Below, one piece after another: positions 11,700 to 22,902 of a stretch of DNA of 64,000 nt. Positions within the stretch are counted from its first letter, which is position 1. The number at the start of each line of letters is the position of its first letter. The stretch comes from Cunninghamia lanceolata (lineage: Eukaryota > Streptophyta > Pinopsida > Cupressales > Cupressaceae), in NCBI GenBank assembly GCA_027924645.1, contig BSBN01001225.1, positions 15,890,001 through 15,954,000 on the forward strand, in the 5' to 3' direction. The position numbers and the translations under genes were made by a program. Under the pieces are notes generated by a model. The model was given only the letters and a program-made list of their open reading frames with translations, ran no database searches and was not told the DNA's origin.

Positions 11700-13327
11700 A
11701 AAAGATGTAGAAGGGGTTTTAGTTTTCCTGCAGATGTGTGTTGCCAGAGCATACAATATATGACATATATTGAAAACCCAGAAAAAGTAAATGAATTTGC
11801 ATAAACAAACAATGACCTGGATCATAAAATCACCAAATATTAATTATCATTACATACCCATGTCAAGTTTTGCACTTTGATATTTATGTTGTCGCTGGAC
11901 CAACCAATATATAGCATTGCTTTCACTCATAACTCCATGATATTGCAAGATATGTGCATACAATGAGAAGAGACAATCAATAAGGGTCTAGATGCCTCCA
12001 ATAGAGGGTAACAATGGCTGCTATCAAAAGTAATCAACCACAAACATCTGCAGTGATTTCCCAAGTGAGTGGTCTAGCCTTGGTGGTGAATGCACAACAG
12101 TATGCTAGCAATAAACTCCTCAGAAATAACTCAGTTTGGATTGTATGCCTTGCTGAAGCCAAAACAAAGATATGAGAGTGAATAAATCTGCATTAGAATC
12201 CCCCAAATCACCCCACACAGCAGTACAACCAAGCTGGAAAAGTACGGCCAGCCAGTAGAAAATTGTAGCAGTCACAATCCTCACAGAAACACTTCCAAAT
12301 CCACTCTAAACAAGCTTATCATCTACTCAACAATGTCTTTCAAATATTATAACCCATGAAGCCTCAAATATAATAAAATACTAGCTCCAATGAAGTCCAA
12401 ATGCGAATACTAGATACATCTACCAATATAGTATTTGCTAATAGAGGTTTTTGTCCCCAAAATCCAAGAACAACACTATCTTGCAAGGGTTTTCATCTTA
12501 GTAAGACAATACCAAACCCTAGAGCCAAGCTCCAGAAACCCTCACAGGGAAAATCTCAAAGAGAGAAGAAATAATAATCCAAGCATATCCAAATGGGAGC
12601 ACTTTTCCCTCTTTTATAACTCTCCAAGAGGGGTGTTTCACCTTTTGAGGGAAATATTCTTTTAATTTTACATTTAATATTTCCCAAGGTGAGTGCTCCA
12701 TAAAATGACTTAAGTGACTTTTAAATATTTTATTTTTCATCATTTAACCAATAAAGCCCAAAGTCCAATATTAAATAATAATATTAATTTACGGACTTTA
12801 AAATGGAGGCCCAAATGAACTCAGAATTTAGTGATCTATAGCTCGTCAGAAAGGTCTCAACAAGACGCATCCAACCCCACTCTAAAAATCCTAATCTGAC
12901 ACCAAACCTGAACTTACTAAAAATAGTAACAGCCATAAGCAAACTGAGCCAACACAGAGGGTGCCACCTAGATCCACAAACCATCTGATAACTCTGAGCT
13001 CAATGCAAAGTTTGGGAGAGCCAACAACTGACTGCCAAGTCACCAAAACAGTGCCAAACTGACACTTACTAAAAATAACAGTGTTCCCTGAGGACCAAAG
13101 AGAACAAACCCAGAAAAAACCTAAAAAGATTGTTGACATGCAAGCACTTACTATAAATTGTAAGTACAGACGAGTTGTCTGAAATCTCTTGGGAAACTAT
13201 CAACCAGCTCCATTGGATCACCCAAACACCCTAGTGACATTGAAATACTCCTCTGGTTATGTTGTCACCAACCCAGAAAGTTAGCTCTAATTGTGCTGCA
13301 ATAGGACTCAAAAATGGGGACATTACA
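11700..13327 (-). mobile_element. Probable LTR (solo or truncated), minus strand
   Basis: Read on the minus strand, the block begins TGTAATGTCCCCATTTTTGA at 13327, a form common for LTR 5' ends. It contains a TATAAAA promoter word (12612-12618) in a suitable context and is free of coding sequence. The opposite end was not fixed; about 11700 is a guess. No PPT is evident next to 13327 and no PBS was found at the other side. A stretch of 11480-11700 before it holds only AT-rich DNA that may be the tail of the LINE fragment. Confidence 0.4.
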
Positions 13328-13329
13328 TA

Positions 13330-13970
13330 AACATGCAATTCATTCCCAAAGGCATATTCATATCCTCATAAGATCGTGTGCCAGAACCTCACATGGGAGT
13401 GGTTGTATCAATACCTTCCTCCTCTTTGTTTATTTAAAACAGAAGCTTTTGATTAAGCAAAACAAACTTGGAGCAATGGCGAATAGAATGAGTATCGAGT
13501 GTGTGTGTAAATGTCACGGTGAGGAAGAAGGAAATGATTCAGAGGAAGAATTGGACTCGTAGGCTGAAGAAGAGGAAGGAGATGAGGAAGAGGAGAGGAG
13601 TGAGGTCGAGAATGAAGAGGAATCTCCAATCAATCAGATAAAATGATTATTCAAGGCTGATTTAGAAGTTGTGAAAGCCATCTTTAAGGTCATCAGGTCT
13701 AAAGTCTTCACCAGAGGACATATTCATGATGGGGTTCTTTATGAAGAATTTCGCTCTTATCCTAGGGAGGAAGAATAGCGGCAAGGTGATGGCAAATAGC
13801 TACATTAAGGATCACATGTATCAAGTTGCATCCACTATTATCTCCAATTTTAACAAGCGTCCTAAATACAGGCTCATGGTAGGGGTTTTCGACGGGTCAA
13901 TGGTTAACAAGGAGAACAACATGATGGGCCAAGCACTAGCAGTCTTCAACAAAGGCATCCGTACATATAC
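13330..13970 (+). pseudogene. Coding remnant with acidic tract, function unknown
   Basis: From an ATG at 13476 the frame reads MANRMSIECVCKCHGEEEG, followed by a long E-rich tract (to about 13640) with one stop. A helical segment DLEVVKAIFKVIRSKVF comes next. Another frame (13726-13960) continues with MKNFALILGRKN and VMVGVFDGSMV type words. A frameshift therefore separates the two parts. It ends where an AT microsatellite and repeat copy C begin. No domain is recognised. Its position next to LINE pieces suggests a LINE-associated or retrocopied origin, but this is inference. Confidence 0.4.
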
Positions 13971-14150
13971 ATATATATGCATGTATAAATATATATATAT
14001 ATGTATAATACATTAACACCCCTGCTTAAATCATTACCACACCTACTTAAATCAGATTGAGGCATTTATATTTTATACTCACACCAAAAGGTAAATGCAT
14101 TGTTCCATTTATATTATATATTCACATACATATACATATACATATAGATG
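13965..14150 (+). repeat. Dispersed repeat copy C, flanked by microsatellite
   Basis: After a short (AT)n run (13965-14005), the block from cattaacacccctgc through cacaccaaaaggtaaatgc to catatacatatag matches copies A and B. It stops sharply at about 14148, where the GC-richer 5' part of a LINE begins. Confidence 0.75.
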
Positions 14151-14471
14151 ATCATGGTGAGAGGAGGGTGCTATGAGCTCTCGGTGGGAGACCAAGGGTT
14201 GTCTGCCCTTCTATGCTTGGGTACTCCCAGATTCTATTTCTTGTAGGTTTGGTAGAATTGCAGTCTTGTTTGTCTGTGTGTTTGGTTTTATGGTGTGTTT
14301 GGTGTTTAGGTTGGTGGCTTTGTAATAATTTTTTAAATTTCTAGTTTTTTTGAATTGGGTTCTCGCCAGTTTTTTACCCGCGGCCTGGGCACCTTAGACT
14401 GGAGGTCCTTAGGGGTTGATCTATGAGAGCAGTTGATGACGGGCAATTAATGCTCACAGATTGGAAGGACA

Positions 14472-16085
14472 ATGGTAGGTATTTCCTTCATGTCGGCCAG
14501 CTTTGTGGAGTTGGAATGGACTGCAAATAGTAATGGTCAAGATATAGGAGGTATTAAGGATTTGGATGTTGTTTTATCAGGGAAGGAAGGTGAAACAATG
14601 CCCTTTCCCCAATCTTGGGATATACCAGCCCAAGAGAAGCAAACATACAAAGATATTCTAGGAGAAGGAAGCAAGACCGTGCCAGACACAACAAGATTTG
14701 AGGTGTAGAATGTCGACTATGGAGGGCGAAGGTTAGGAGGTCACATCAGAATCGAAGGAGGCAGACCTGGAGAAAGAAAACAAGGTGAGATGTCTCCATT
14801 GGTTAAGGTTCTATTTGTTGTTCCTTCGAATGATATGTTACATGAAATTAAGGAAGAGGAAAAAAGGTTGAACAACACTGCTATATTCTTTGTTTTCTTG
14901 GATATCAAGGCTCTATTGTCAAGGAAATTTTTTGATGACTAGGTTAGGAAATTATGGGGAAAAAAATGGGGATCTATGTTAATTTTTGTTGAATGATTCA
15001 TATGGGCCTATTTGTTATTTTTATTAAAAATCAAAATATGCATTCTAGAGTCTTGAAGAAAGAATTCTAGAATGTTGGGAAGTCATTGTTCAAGGTAGTT
15101 TCATGGTCTGCTGAGGCCAAACCAGAAAAAATCTTAGAGTTTTTGACTCCCAGATGGATTGAGGTAAAAAATGTGCCTCCACATCTTTGGAAATTTATTC
15201 CACATTTCCTTAAACCTATTGGTGAAGTCCTATAAGTTAAAGAGAGTAGAATCACCCTACCACATTTAAATGCTCATGTTTTGATCTCTATTAAACCAGA
15301 TATGGATTTTCCAAAGGTGTTGGAGTTAAATATTGACTCTAAATATATTTGTTGCCCAGTAGAATTACCAGGTGATTTGAATGTGTTATTTGTGTAAAAA
15401 AAGTGGGCATATGAGGAAGGATTGCCCTCAGAATAATAGGCTGAATTATTATATCTCCCTCAATGTGGAGAAAACAACTACTCTCCCTGAGGTGAAGAAA
15501 GTAGGGGAAAACCCTATTGATCCGAGGAATAATGTGTCTAAGATAGACTATTTAGACACCGAGTGGTGGTCTAAAGTGTATAATGTTGTCACTAATGGTG
15601 GGTCTGAGGTGGGAAATGAGGGTGGTTGTAAGGCTTTTGGGTTGCCACCTGATGAAAACACAAAGCTAGTAGTCATCCCTACAAAAGAATGCATTGTGAC
15701 CTCTCCAATGTTCTTTGAGAAGCTTAACTTTCAGTAGTTAGCGCTCCAAAAAATAAGGGAGTTCATGGAGCCTCTCCATGTCCCTGCATCCCCTATGAAC
15801 TCTAAGGATTTGGACAATTTGCAAAATTCCCAAATATTAAGTCTTAAGGATGATGTGCAGACTGGTAATGTTCTTGAGTGTGATAGTATGGAGATAGATA
15901 GCTCCATGAATGAAGGGGAAAACAAAAAAAGGAAATCCTCTGGCCTAGCTAGAGTGGATGGTGGGGTGAAAAGGGGGCCTAAAAAGAGCAAAGAAGAAAA
16001 ACTTCCTAAATTCTTTGATAAAATTAGCAAGTCCCAAAAGCCAGGAGTGGCTAAATGCCCTCCTAAATATTCTACAGTGCTATAG
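14472..16085 (+). pseudogene. LINE ORF1 with CCHC zinc knuckle
   Basis: The reading is broken by several stops between 14708 and 15380. The diagnostic part is the knuckle at 15381-15430 (CYLCKKSGHMRKDC, CX2CX4HX4C), which would bind the element RNA. After it come a linker and a lysine-rich end (NKKRKSS, KRGPKKSKEEK; 15900-16010) that could act as a nucleic-acid-binding or nuclear signal. The last frame closes at about 16085, directly at the start of the endonuclease reading. Confidence 0.7.
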
Positions 16086-16920
16086 TTGGAACATCAGGGG
16101 ATTGGAATTCCCTGACAAAAAATAAATCATCAAGAGGTTTTGTAACAATAATAAGGACATGGATGTACTCTTCCTACAAGAGATCAAATCTACAAGCTTT
16201 CTACTTGGTCATACTCTCAATTTTGTCTGGAGGGGGCACAAATATTTCATACTTTTCGTGAGAAAGGGAAAGGTGGTGATATAATACTACTAAAAGACTG
16301 TTGGGTTTGCCATGTTGTGGAAAATGGGTCCTCTCCTTGTAACAGAGTTGTTCGGGTCAAGTTAGAAATTGAGAATAATACTATTGGGATATGTTCGATA
16401 TATGCTTCTAATGATTATAAGGAAAGAGCTAAATTGTGGAATTGGATGGCATTGTCACTTCCCAAGGCGCTCTGGGTTTTGGTGGGGGATTTTTACATGA
16501 TTGAGAATAAATAGGATAAGATTGGGGTAATGAATTTGTTTGGAAAAGAAATGAATTATATTTATGGTATAAAATGAAACGATCTCTCAATGTAGCAGAT
16601 ACCATGGAGAATCTAAAAGGCTCTAAGAGCAAGATATGGTTTACATGGTGCAATAATCAAGGCTTTGGTAGAAGAGTGTATTCAAGATCAGATAGATTTT
16701 ATGTGGACAAGGGTTCCCTTGGTATGGTACATAATTCTAAAGAATTCCTTGTGCAAGTGAAGCCTAACACTATGTCTGATCACTCTCCTATCTGTGCAGG
16801 CATCACTCTTAATGAGTCTGCCTGCTCCAGGACTGATCATCATCCCCAGTCCTTAAAACTAAACACCACAATATTGAAAGATGATGATTGCTCTAATGGA
16901 ATCCGAGAATCAAAATGATT
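16083..16920 (+). pseudogene. LINE apurinic-like endonuclease domain
   Basis: The N-terminal SWNIRGL block (about 16086) and the LQEIK block with the catalytic E (about 16177) are visible. Then come a VGDF block (about 16480), a TWCNNQG-SRSDRF region (about 16640-16700) and the closing SDHSPI motif (about 16780). These are the landmark motifs of the exonuclease-endonuclease-phosphatase fold used by L1 elements to nick target DNA. The GDF block has lost the usual N that follows it. Two frames and several stops are involved. Confidence 0.75.
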
Positions 16921-17189
16921 ACTAAAAGTCTCTACAAAGGTTTGGTTGTTGACAGATGGGATAAACTTATGCAGGTGTGGAGGGGTATCTTTCAAATAGT
17001 GGGAAAAAAAGAGCTCTTGACATCTAAGGAGAGATGAAGATTGGTTAGAAGGGAGATTGCTTGAGTTAGAAATGGGGACTCAGGTAAGTGCGGGTGATCG
17101 GGGATGTGTTGAGGAGTTGGTGAAAGTTAAGCACAAACTCAGGGCTCTTCAAAGCTACAAGATTCAGGAAGCAAAAGTCAGGGCTAGAA

Positions 17190-18500
17190 TGTAGTGGTTG
17201 CAAGAAGGGGATAGAGGCACAAAATACTTTTTTAACATTTTGAAAGCTAAACAGAGGAGGGAGAAAATTGGCCCCATTCAAGTAAATGGGTGTTTATGTG
17301 AGGATGCTAAAATAATAAGTGAAGCCTTCTTCCAATTTTATAAAAACCTATTTTCCTATGAAGAAAATGAACAGAGTCTGGATGCTAGGAATTTTTGTTG
17401 TGGTATTATCCCTTGTAAAGTACTGGAGGAAGACAGAATATTTGTGTAAAGATATCACTTGTAAGGAAATTTATAGAGTCATACAGTCCTTCAAAGTTGG
17501 GAAGGCTCCTGGTTTAGATGGAATACCCACTAAATTCTATAAAGCAAATTGTGATTGGATTGCTGAAGACCTGAAAGAAGTCTATGATGAAGCTTTTGAT
17601 AATGGCTCATTGGGTACAAAGATTAACAAAGGTCTCATCAAGTTGTTGCCTAAGGAGAGGGATAAAACACAAGTCAAAAATTAGAGACCTATTACTCTAC
17701 TAAAATCCTCTTATAAAATATTGGCCAAGATTTTGGCAAGTAGGATCTTTGGTATTCTAAAGAGGATTATCTCTATCAACTAAATAGATTTTATCAAAGG
17801 CAGATATATTTTAGAGAACCTTATTACTAGTTAGGAAATCCTTCACTGGGCTAGACATACTAGGCAGGAAGCATGTATGGTGCTATTAGATTTTCAAAAG
17901 GCCTATGACCAGATAAAATGGGATTTCATTTTTGTTGTAATGAAAGCATTAGGGTTCCCTGATGTTTTTTTGTAAATGGGTTACAATTCTGTTCAAAGAT
18001 GCTTCAACTATAATAGATGTAAATGGGGTTTTATATGAACGTATTTCCCTTCAAAGATCAATCGAATAGGGTTTCCCTTTGGTGCCAAATCTTTTGTGAT
18101 AGTTGTTGATGCTCTCCAATTCATGTTGAACAAAAAATTGATAACTCCTTTGGTGAATGGTATTTTTCTCCCCAATGGTGATAATCTGGCAAGTGCTCAC
18201 TTTGCTAATGACACTTTATTATTCATGGAATTACATAAAGAGAATTTTAGAAATGTTTTTGATAAACTGTCTATATTATGTGATGCTTCTGGGGCTAAAA
18301 TTGCATATCACAAATTGACTATTTTGTGTTGGAAAGAACATCCGCTAGATTAGTTAAGTGGGTTGAATTGGAAGTGGGGTGGCTCGAACAAGATAGTTAG
18401 GTACCTTGGTAATCCTTTTTCTGTTGAGCCTTCACTGAAGGACATGTGGGAATGGATGATGAAGAAGAATCAAAAGAAGAATGAAAATGGCATACACATC
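17190..18500 (+). pseudogene. LINE reverse transcriptase, active-site box altered
   Basis: The RT begins with WLQEGDRGTKYFF (about 17195) and continues with the KAPGLDGIPTKFYK block (about 17500) and an RPITLL block (about 17685). Motif A follows as FQKAYDQIKWDF (about 17895). The YADD-type box reads FANDT (about 18208), with N in place of the first D. At least five stops and two frameshifts are present. The reading fades at about 18490, just before the LTR junction at 18525. Confidence 0.8.
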
Positions 18501-18524
18501 TACTATCTCTTGTAGGTAGGGTTC

Positions 18525-20839
18525 TGTAAGCACAAAAATCATGCACAGCCTCCACGAGGACCCCTATGATGATATACGATCCTTGTCATGTACATGTAAG
18601 CATGAAATAATGTCCTCTAAGAAGTAGACCTCTTAGTGACATGTCATTTCTTTTGTCTTGTGTTGTTTCCTCTTTGTCATTTTCCTTCTCTCTTTGTCGT
18701 CGATGCTTTTTGACACTTTTATGACACTTGTCAATTTGCATTTTCTAAGCTTGCAACCTTTTTCCTAAGACTTGTATGTGTCTTGTAGGTGATTTTCACC
18801 TTTCCCCTATGTTTTTCATCTTCTCCACCCCCTAGAATCCTTCTTGATGTCCCCCAGACCCATCTCCCACTTTCGGTTTTTAGTTTCACTCAACCAATCT
18901 AAATCTCGCCCTATTATTTCCAAATCTCCCACTTGGAGATCCTAATTTGCAATTGGAGATTTGGATTCTTGCACATGATTGACCTATTTCTTGAGGTAGA
19001 TCCCCTCTTTTTCATCTCTTCTACCATCTCCCATCATGCATTTTCTCCCAGACCCCTTTCTTTCTGGATCTCTCGCCAAGCGACCCTTAAAAGCAAGATC
19101 TCCCCTAGGCGACCCTACTGGTGAAAGGGGCGACCCTGTCACGTTTCCATCTACATAAAAAACTCGAGTTTCTAACTCAAAATAGCTCCATTTTCACCTA
19201 TTTTTTCTTCCAGTTCACATGATTTTTGATGCCTAATTTAGAGTTGACTATTTCATGCACCCACACATGCATAATTAGCTCCATTTGATCTAAAATTAAC
19301 AACTCATTCTCTTCCATGCATTCTTCTAACTCCATTTCTTATTCAGATAAGCTATTATTACTTTATCACTCCCTAATTAACTTGAGTTCATTGGGTAATC
19401 AATCCAATTCACTCCCCAATCAATCCTTGTTAACTCTTCAATAAATTGAGTTAACTTCTCAATCAATTCTCTTCTTCTAACCTATAAATACCCCCCTCCC
19501 TCAAGCACAAAGAGAGGTAAATTCATTATGCACACAGCTCTTGCTAAGTTTTTGCTCTCCAATTAGCATTCTCATGCTCACACAGGACGAAGGTGCCTTT
19601 TATTTGTTTATTTGTTCATCAAGCTTTCACATAAAGATCTTCAAGCATCATTATGCTTCTTCAATCAAGCCATTGTGCTCATCAACATATCTCATTGAGC
19701 TCATTTCGTAGATTCCAAAGCTTCTTTCACTCCTTTGTGTTGTCTTGTCATCAAGAGGTTTTCCCACTGCTTCAAGAGGATACGAGGTTGCCATCAAGGA
19801 TCTCTAAGGGTAGTGAAGGCTCACAAGTCTTCTTTATTTTAGGTTCCTCTATACTTTTGTCAATTGCTAGTAATTAGAATTAGAAATTTCTCTTGGGATT
19901 GGTAATTTATTGCTTTTTCCTTGATAGAATAGTCAGATCTAGAATTTTAGAAGTAGTTTGCATTCATAGTTTAATTCAATTACTCGCAATTTCCTTTTCT
20001 AGATTAATGATTTCAAAACATTTGAAAACCCCAAAAACATAGAATAATTGCATTAGGTAAAATTCATTCTAGTTGCTTTCATATTTCCTTTCCTAGATTA
20101 AAAAACATCTTTATTTCCAAAAATACCAAAAAAAGCACAAAAACAAGTTTTACATGTCATATAGTTGCATTCATAAAAATATAGAAAAGAACAAAAACAT
20201 TAGACATTTAGATACATTGCAAACCCTTGATACCATCACAAGGTCAACAAAAATCAATGCACAACTAAACCTTAGGTCAACTCAAATCCCTAAGTCAAAA
20301 CCCTAAGTCTAGTCAAGGTTAGTCCACATACGCCTATCTCTTGTCTTGGTTCATGAATGTGCCTAGGATTAAGAGGTGAGTGGGTGAGGGCAGTCCTCAG
20401 TGAGATTGAGGAAAACCATTTGAGACCTCAGCAAGATCCATTTGTCTTACAAAAACTAGAGGCATTTAGACAAGAAGCCATCAATGAAAGTAACAACTTA
20501 CCCACATAAAGGTGGAACAATAGAAACCCTACCCTGGACGAAGAGTAACTAGTGACCCTTCAGGTCATAGGGTTATCTCTACAACAACAATCATTGAACA
20601 AACTATACATATTAGTACACAACAACAAAGGCCCCAGGATGTGCCGACCCCTCTCCATGAAGTCCAGCTCTCCATCGAGCCAAACCACCATCGTGTCTTG
20701 CCTCCTCTTAACTAGCAACTTCCATGGGAGTGAGAGTGACGTGGTGGTTCACCCCGTGGCAAGGAACGAAGGGTCCGCGTGCATACCGAAATCTGACTCG
20801 ACAACCCCAAGCAACTAAGGTTGCGATTTTGAGCATACA
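18525..20839 (+). repeat. 5' LTR of the Tat-type element
   Basis: The LTR starts TGTAAGC and ends GCATACA, a near-perfect inverted terminal pair, five bases before a PBS that begins TGG. Length is 2315 bp. It contains a TATA box at 19483 and, at about 19067-19140, three copies of a ggatctccc / gcgaccct motif also found at 63.56 kb. No second copy is in the window to confirm the borders. ORFs inside it (for example 18933-19124, 20552-20818) have no recognisable domains. Confidence 0.7.
19483..19490 (+). promoter_or_regulatory. TATA box of the Tat-type LTR
   Basis: The word tataaata is followed by a C-rich stretch (ccccccctccctc) and then a likely start region near 19510-19520. Its place in the second half of the LTR suits the U3/R border, leaving a long R-U5 of about 1.3 kb. 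Confidence 0.6.
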
Positions 20840-20844
20840 TATTT

Positions 20845-20862
20845 TGGTGAACCCGATGTGAA
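20845..20862 (+). other. Primer binding site of the Tat-type element
   Basis: tggtgaacccgatgtgaa starts with TGG, which pairs with the CCA end of a tRNA, five bases after the LTR end. It is not the initiator-Met type. I cannot name the tRNA with certainty. Confidence 0.6.
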
Positions 20863-21041
20863 GAGCAAAAACTTTTGTTTATGCTTTTTGCGTTCCAAAC
20901 GTGTAGATCACATCACAACTTAAACATTCAACACTTCAAAAAAATCGTCAAAACATTTTCAATTTATTCTTCATAGCTGCTTCCACTGCTTCAGCTTCTG
21001 TCACCTTCGCCATCTTCTGTTCCATTTATTCTGTGGTGTCT

Positions 21042-22900
21042 ATGGCACCCCCAAATATGATAGAACCTAATCTAAACCAAGGGAATATTCCCTCAAGGGA
21101 ACTATAAACTCCTTTCGATAGGTATATGTCGCTGCATCCAGATGCACCAATCACCAACTACTATGACTACAAAGATTCAGATTATGAACAAGATTAAAGA
21201 GAATCCAAGCATTCTCTGTCTTTCAACAACCCAGCTTGGAAAAACAATCTGACCATACCAAATGTGCCACATAAAGCTAGGAGGGTAACGTTAGAAATAC
21301 ATCACTTGATCAACCTTCCACAAACACATCAAGTACTCATCTCGATGAGGAAGTGAAGCGATTAGAAAGCCACCTACAAGAAGTGAAAGATGCTCAAGAG
21401 GCATTAAGGGTTGCCTTACGAGAAGAACAAAGAGAAAACACTACATGAGAAGAAGCATACCACCATGACAATATTCAGAGAGATAATCCTAGAAATAAGG
21501 AAACACCTAGAGCTGCCACTCTTATAGACTTAATTGCAACTCTAGTGCAAAGGATTAGAATCTTGGAAGCAGAACAAGCTACTCCTAAAAGAAGACAAAA
21601 GTCCCATGATGACGCTCAAATTAAACAGGACCATGGGGCATCTCAAAATCCCCCTATCTCAACTAATATTCATGAAATGCCAGTAACCACACGTGTCTGA
21701 ATGCAACCCTCCTGTTCAAAACAATCCAACCGTGTTGGGAAATCTAACAAATCGGACAATGGGTTATCAAAACCCACCTACAGGGTTATTGCTATCAACC
21801 CCTCAATCTCAAAGCGCCTTTCTTAGAACATATCTTGAGTATTTGAAAGAACCTCTTGATCAAAACACAAGGAACATGCCGTTACCTCGACCATTGCCTA
21901 ATCTCTCAAAATTCAAAGGAGAAGGAGATCCAGATTCACATATTAAAGCTTACACCACTATGATAAGAGAACTTCTTCCTTGGGATGGGGTTGTTGCCGA
22001 AATCTTTCTAAAAACTCTCGAAGGAATAGCCCTAGATTGGTACTATCATTTGCCAAAGGCTTCAATTCACTCATTCAGACAACTAATTGGAGAGTTTGTC
22101 ATGGCATTTGACATGAACAAACTCGTCAAAATAGGGATCAAAGAATTTCTAACCATGAATCAAGAACTGAATGAATCCATAGCCCATTTTGTGACTAGAT
22201 GGAGGCAAGTCCTCTATTCCTCAACCAGTGCCCTAAATATGGACCATCATGAACTATGTAATCTTTTATTACATGCCTTGAACAAGGATATGAGAGAAGA
22301 TGTTCAAAAATTACCGTATAGATCCTATGAAGAAGCATTGTAAAGTGCTTTGAGGATCAATCAATCTGACATTGACAGTGGCAAAAAGGTCTATGGGTCA
22401 AACAAAAAGTTAACAAGGGAAGACACAGGGAACAATGCTCCCGTCATGAAAATTCTTAAGAACAACAGAAATGCAACCACAGATGGGGTGACAGATCAAC
22501 CCTCAATCAAAAAAATAAGGGACGATTACAATGGGAGAGGCTATTATCCTCCTAATGTCAATGCAATTGACTGACCTAGAAATAATGGATACTATCCTAG
22601 GGACAATTACCAAAATTGGAATTGCAATGGAAATAGAAATGATGGAAGATATGAGAGACCCCCATATGAGTACAACCAATTCTATTCTTTTCATAGAACA
22701 AGGAGGCATAACATAGAATCTTGTAGGGAATATAACCAATTTATAGCAAGGTTGTTGGAAGACCAACAATGGTTGTTCATAGAAATGTTCTTGAACCCAT
22801 AGGAGGTCACACCAGATCACAAGGGCACAAGTCAAACCCAAGCCTTGATAGCCCCACAAAATGCAAACATGAGAATCTATCAGGACCCATTTCCCATGCA
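21042..22900 (+). pseudogene. Gag of the Tat-type element
   Basis: An ATG at 21042 (MAPPNMIEPN) opens the frame. A coiled-coil-like part (EEVKRLESHLQEVKDAQEAL, about 21345) and then the retrotransposon gag domain (21890-22340) follow: FKGEGDPDSHIKAY, ALDWYYHLP and FRQLIGEFVMAF are visible. A C-terminal N-, R- and Y-rich part (22500-22720) resembles a nucleocapsid-like tail without a zinc knuckle. Stops and frameshifts, for example at 22341, break it. Gag would form the virus-like particle. Confidence 0.8.
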
Positions 22901-22902
22901 TA

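Larger units (their letters stand above)
14150..18524 (+). mobile_element. L1-type LINE, nearly full length, decayed
   Basis: The expected order of a plant L1-type LINE is present: a GC-richer leader (14150-14470), ORF1 with a zinc knuckle (about 14470-16085), APE endonuclease (16083-16920) and reverse transcriptase (about 17190-18490). The 3' end, including any A tail, is lost: the element is cut at 18525 by the LTR of a Tat-type retrotransposon. Stops and frameshifts are frequent, so it cannot act on its own. Confidence 0.85.
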
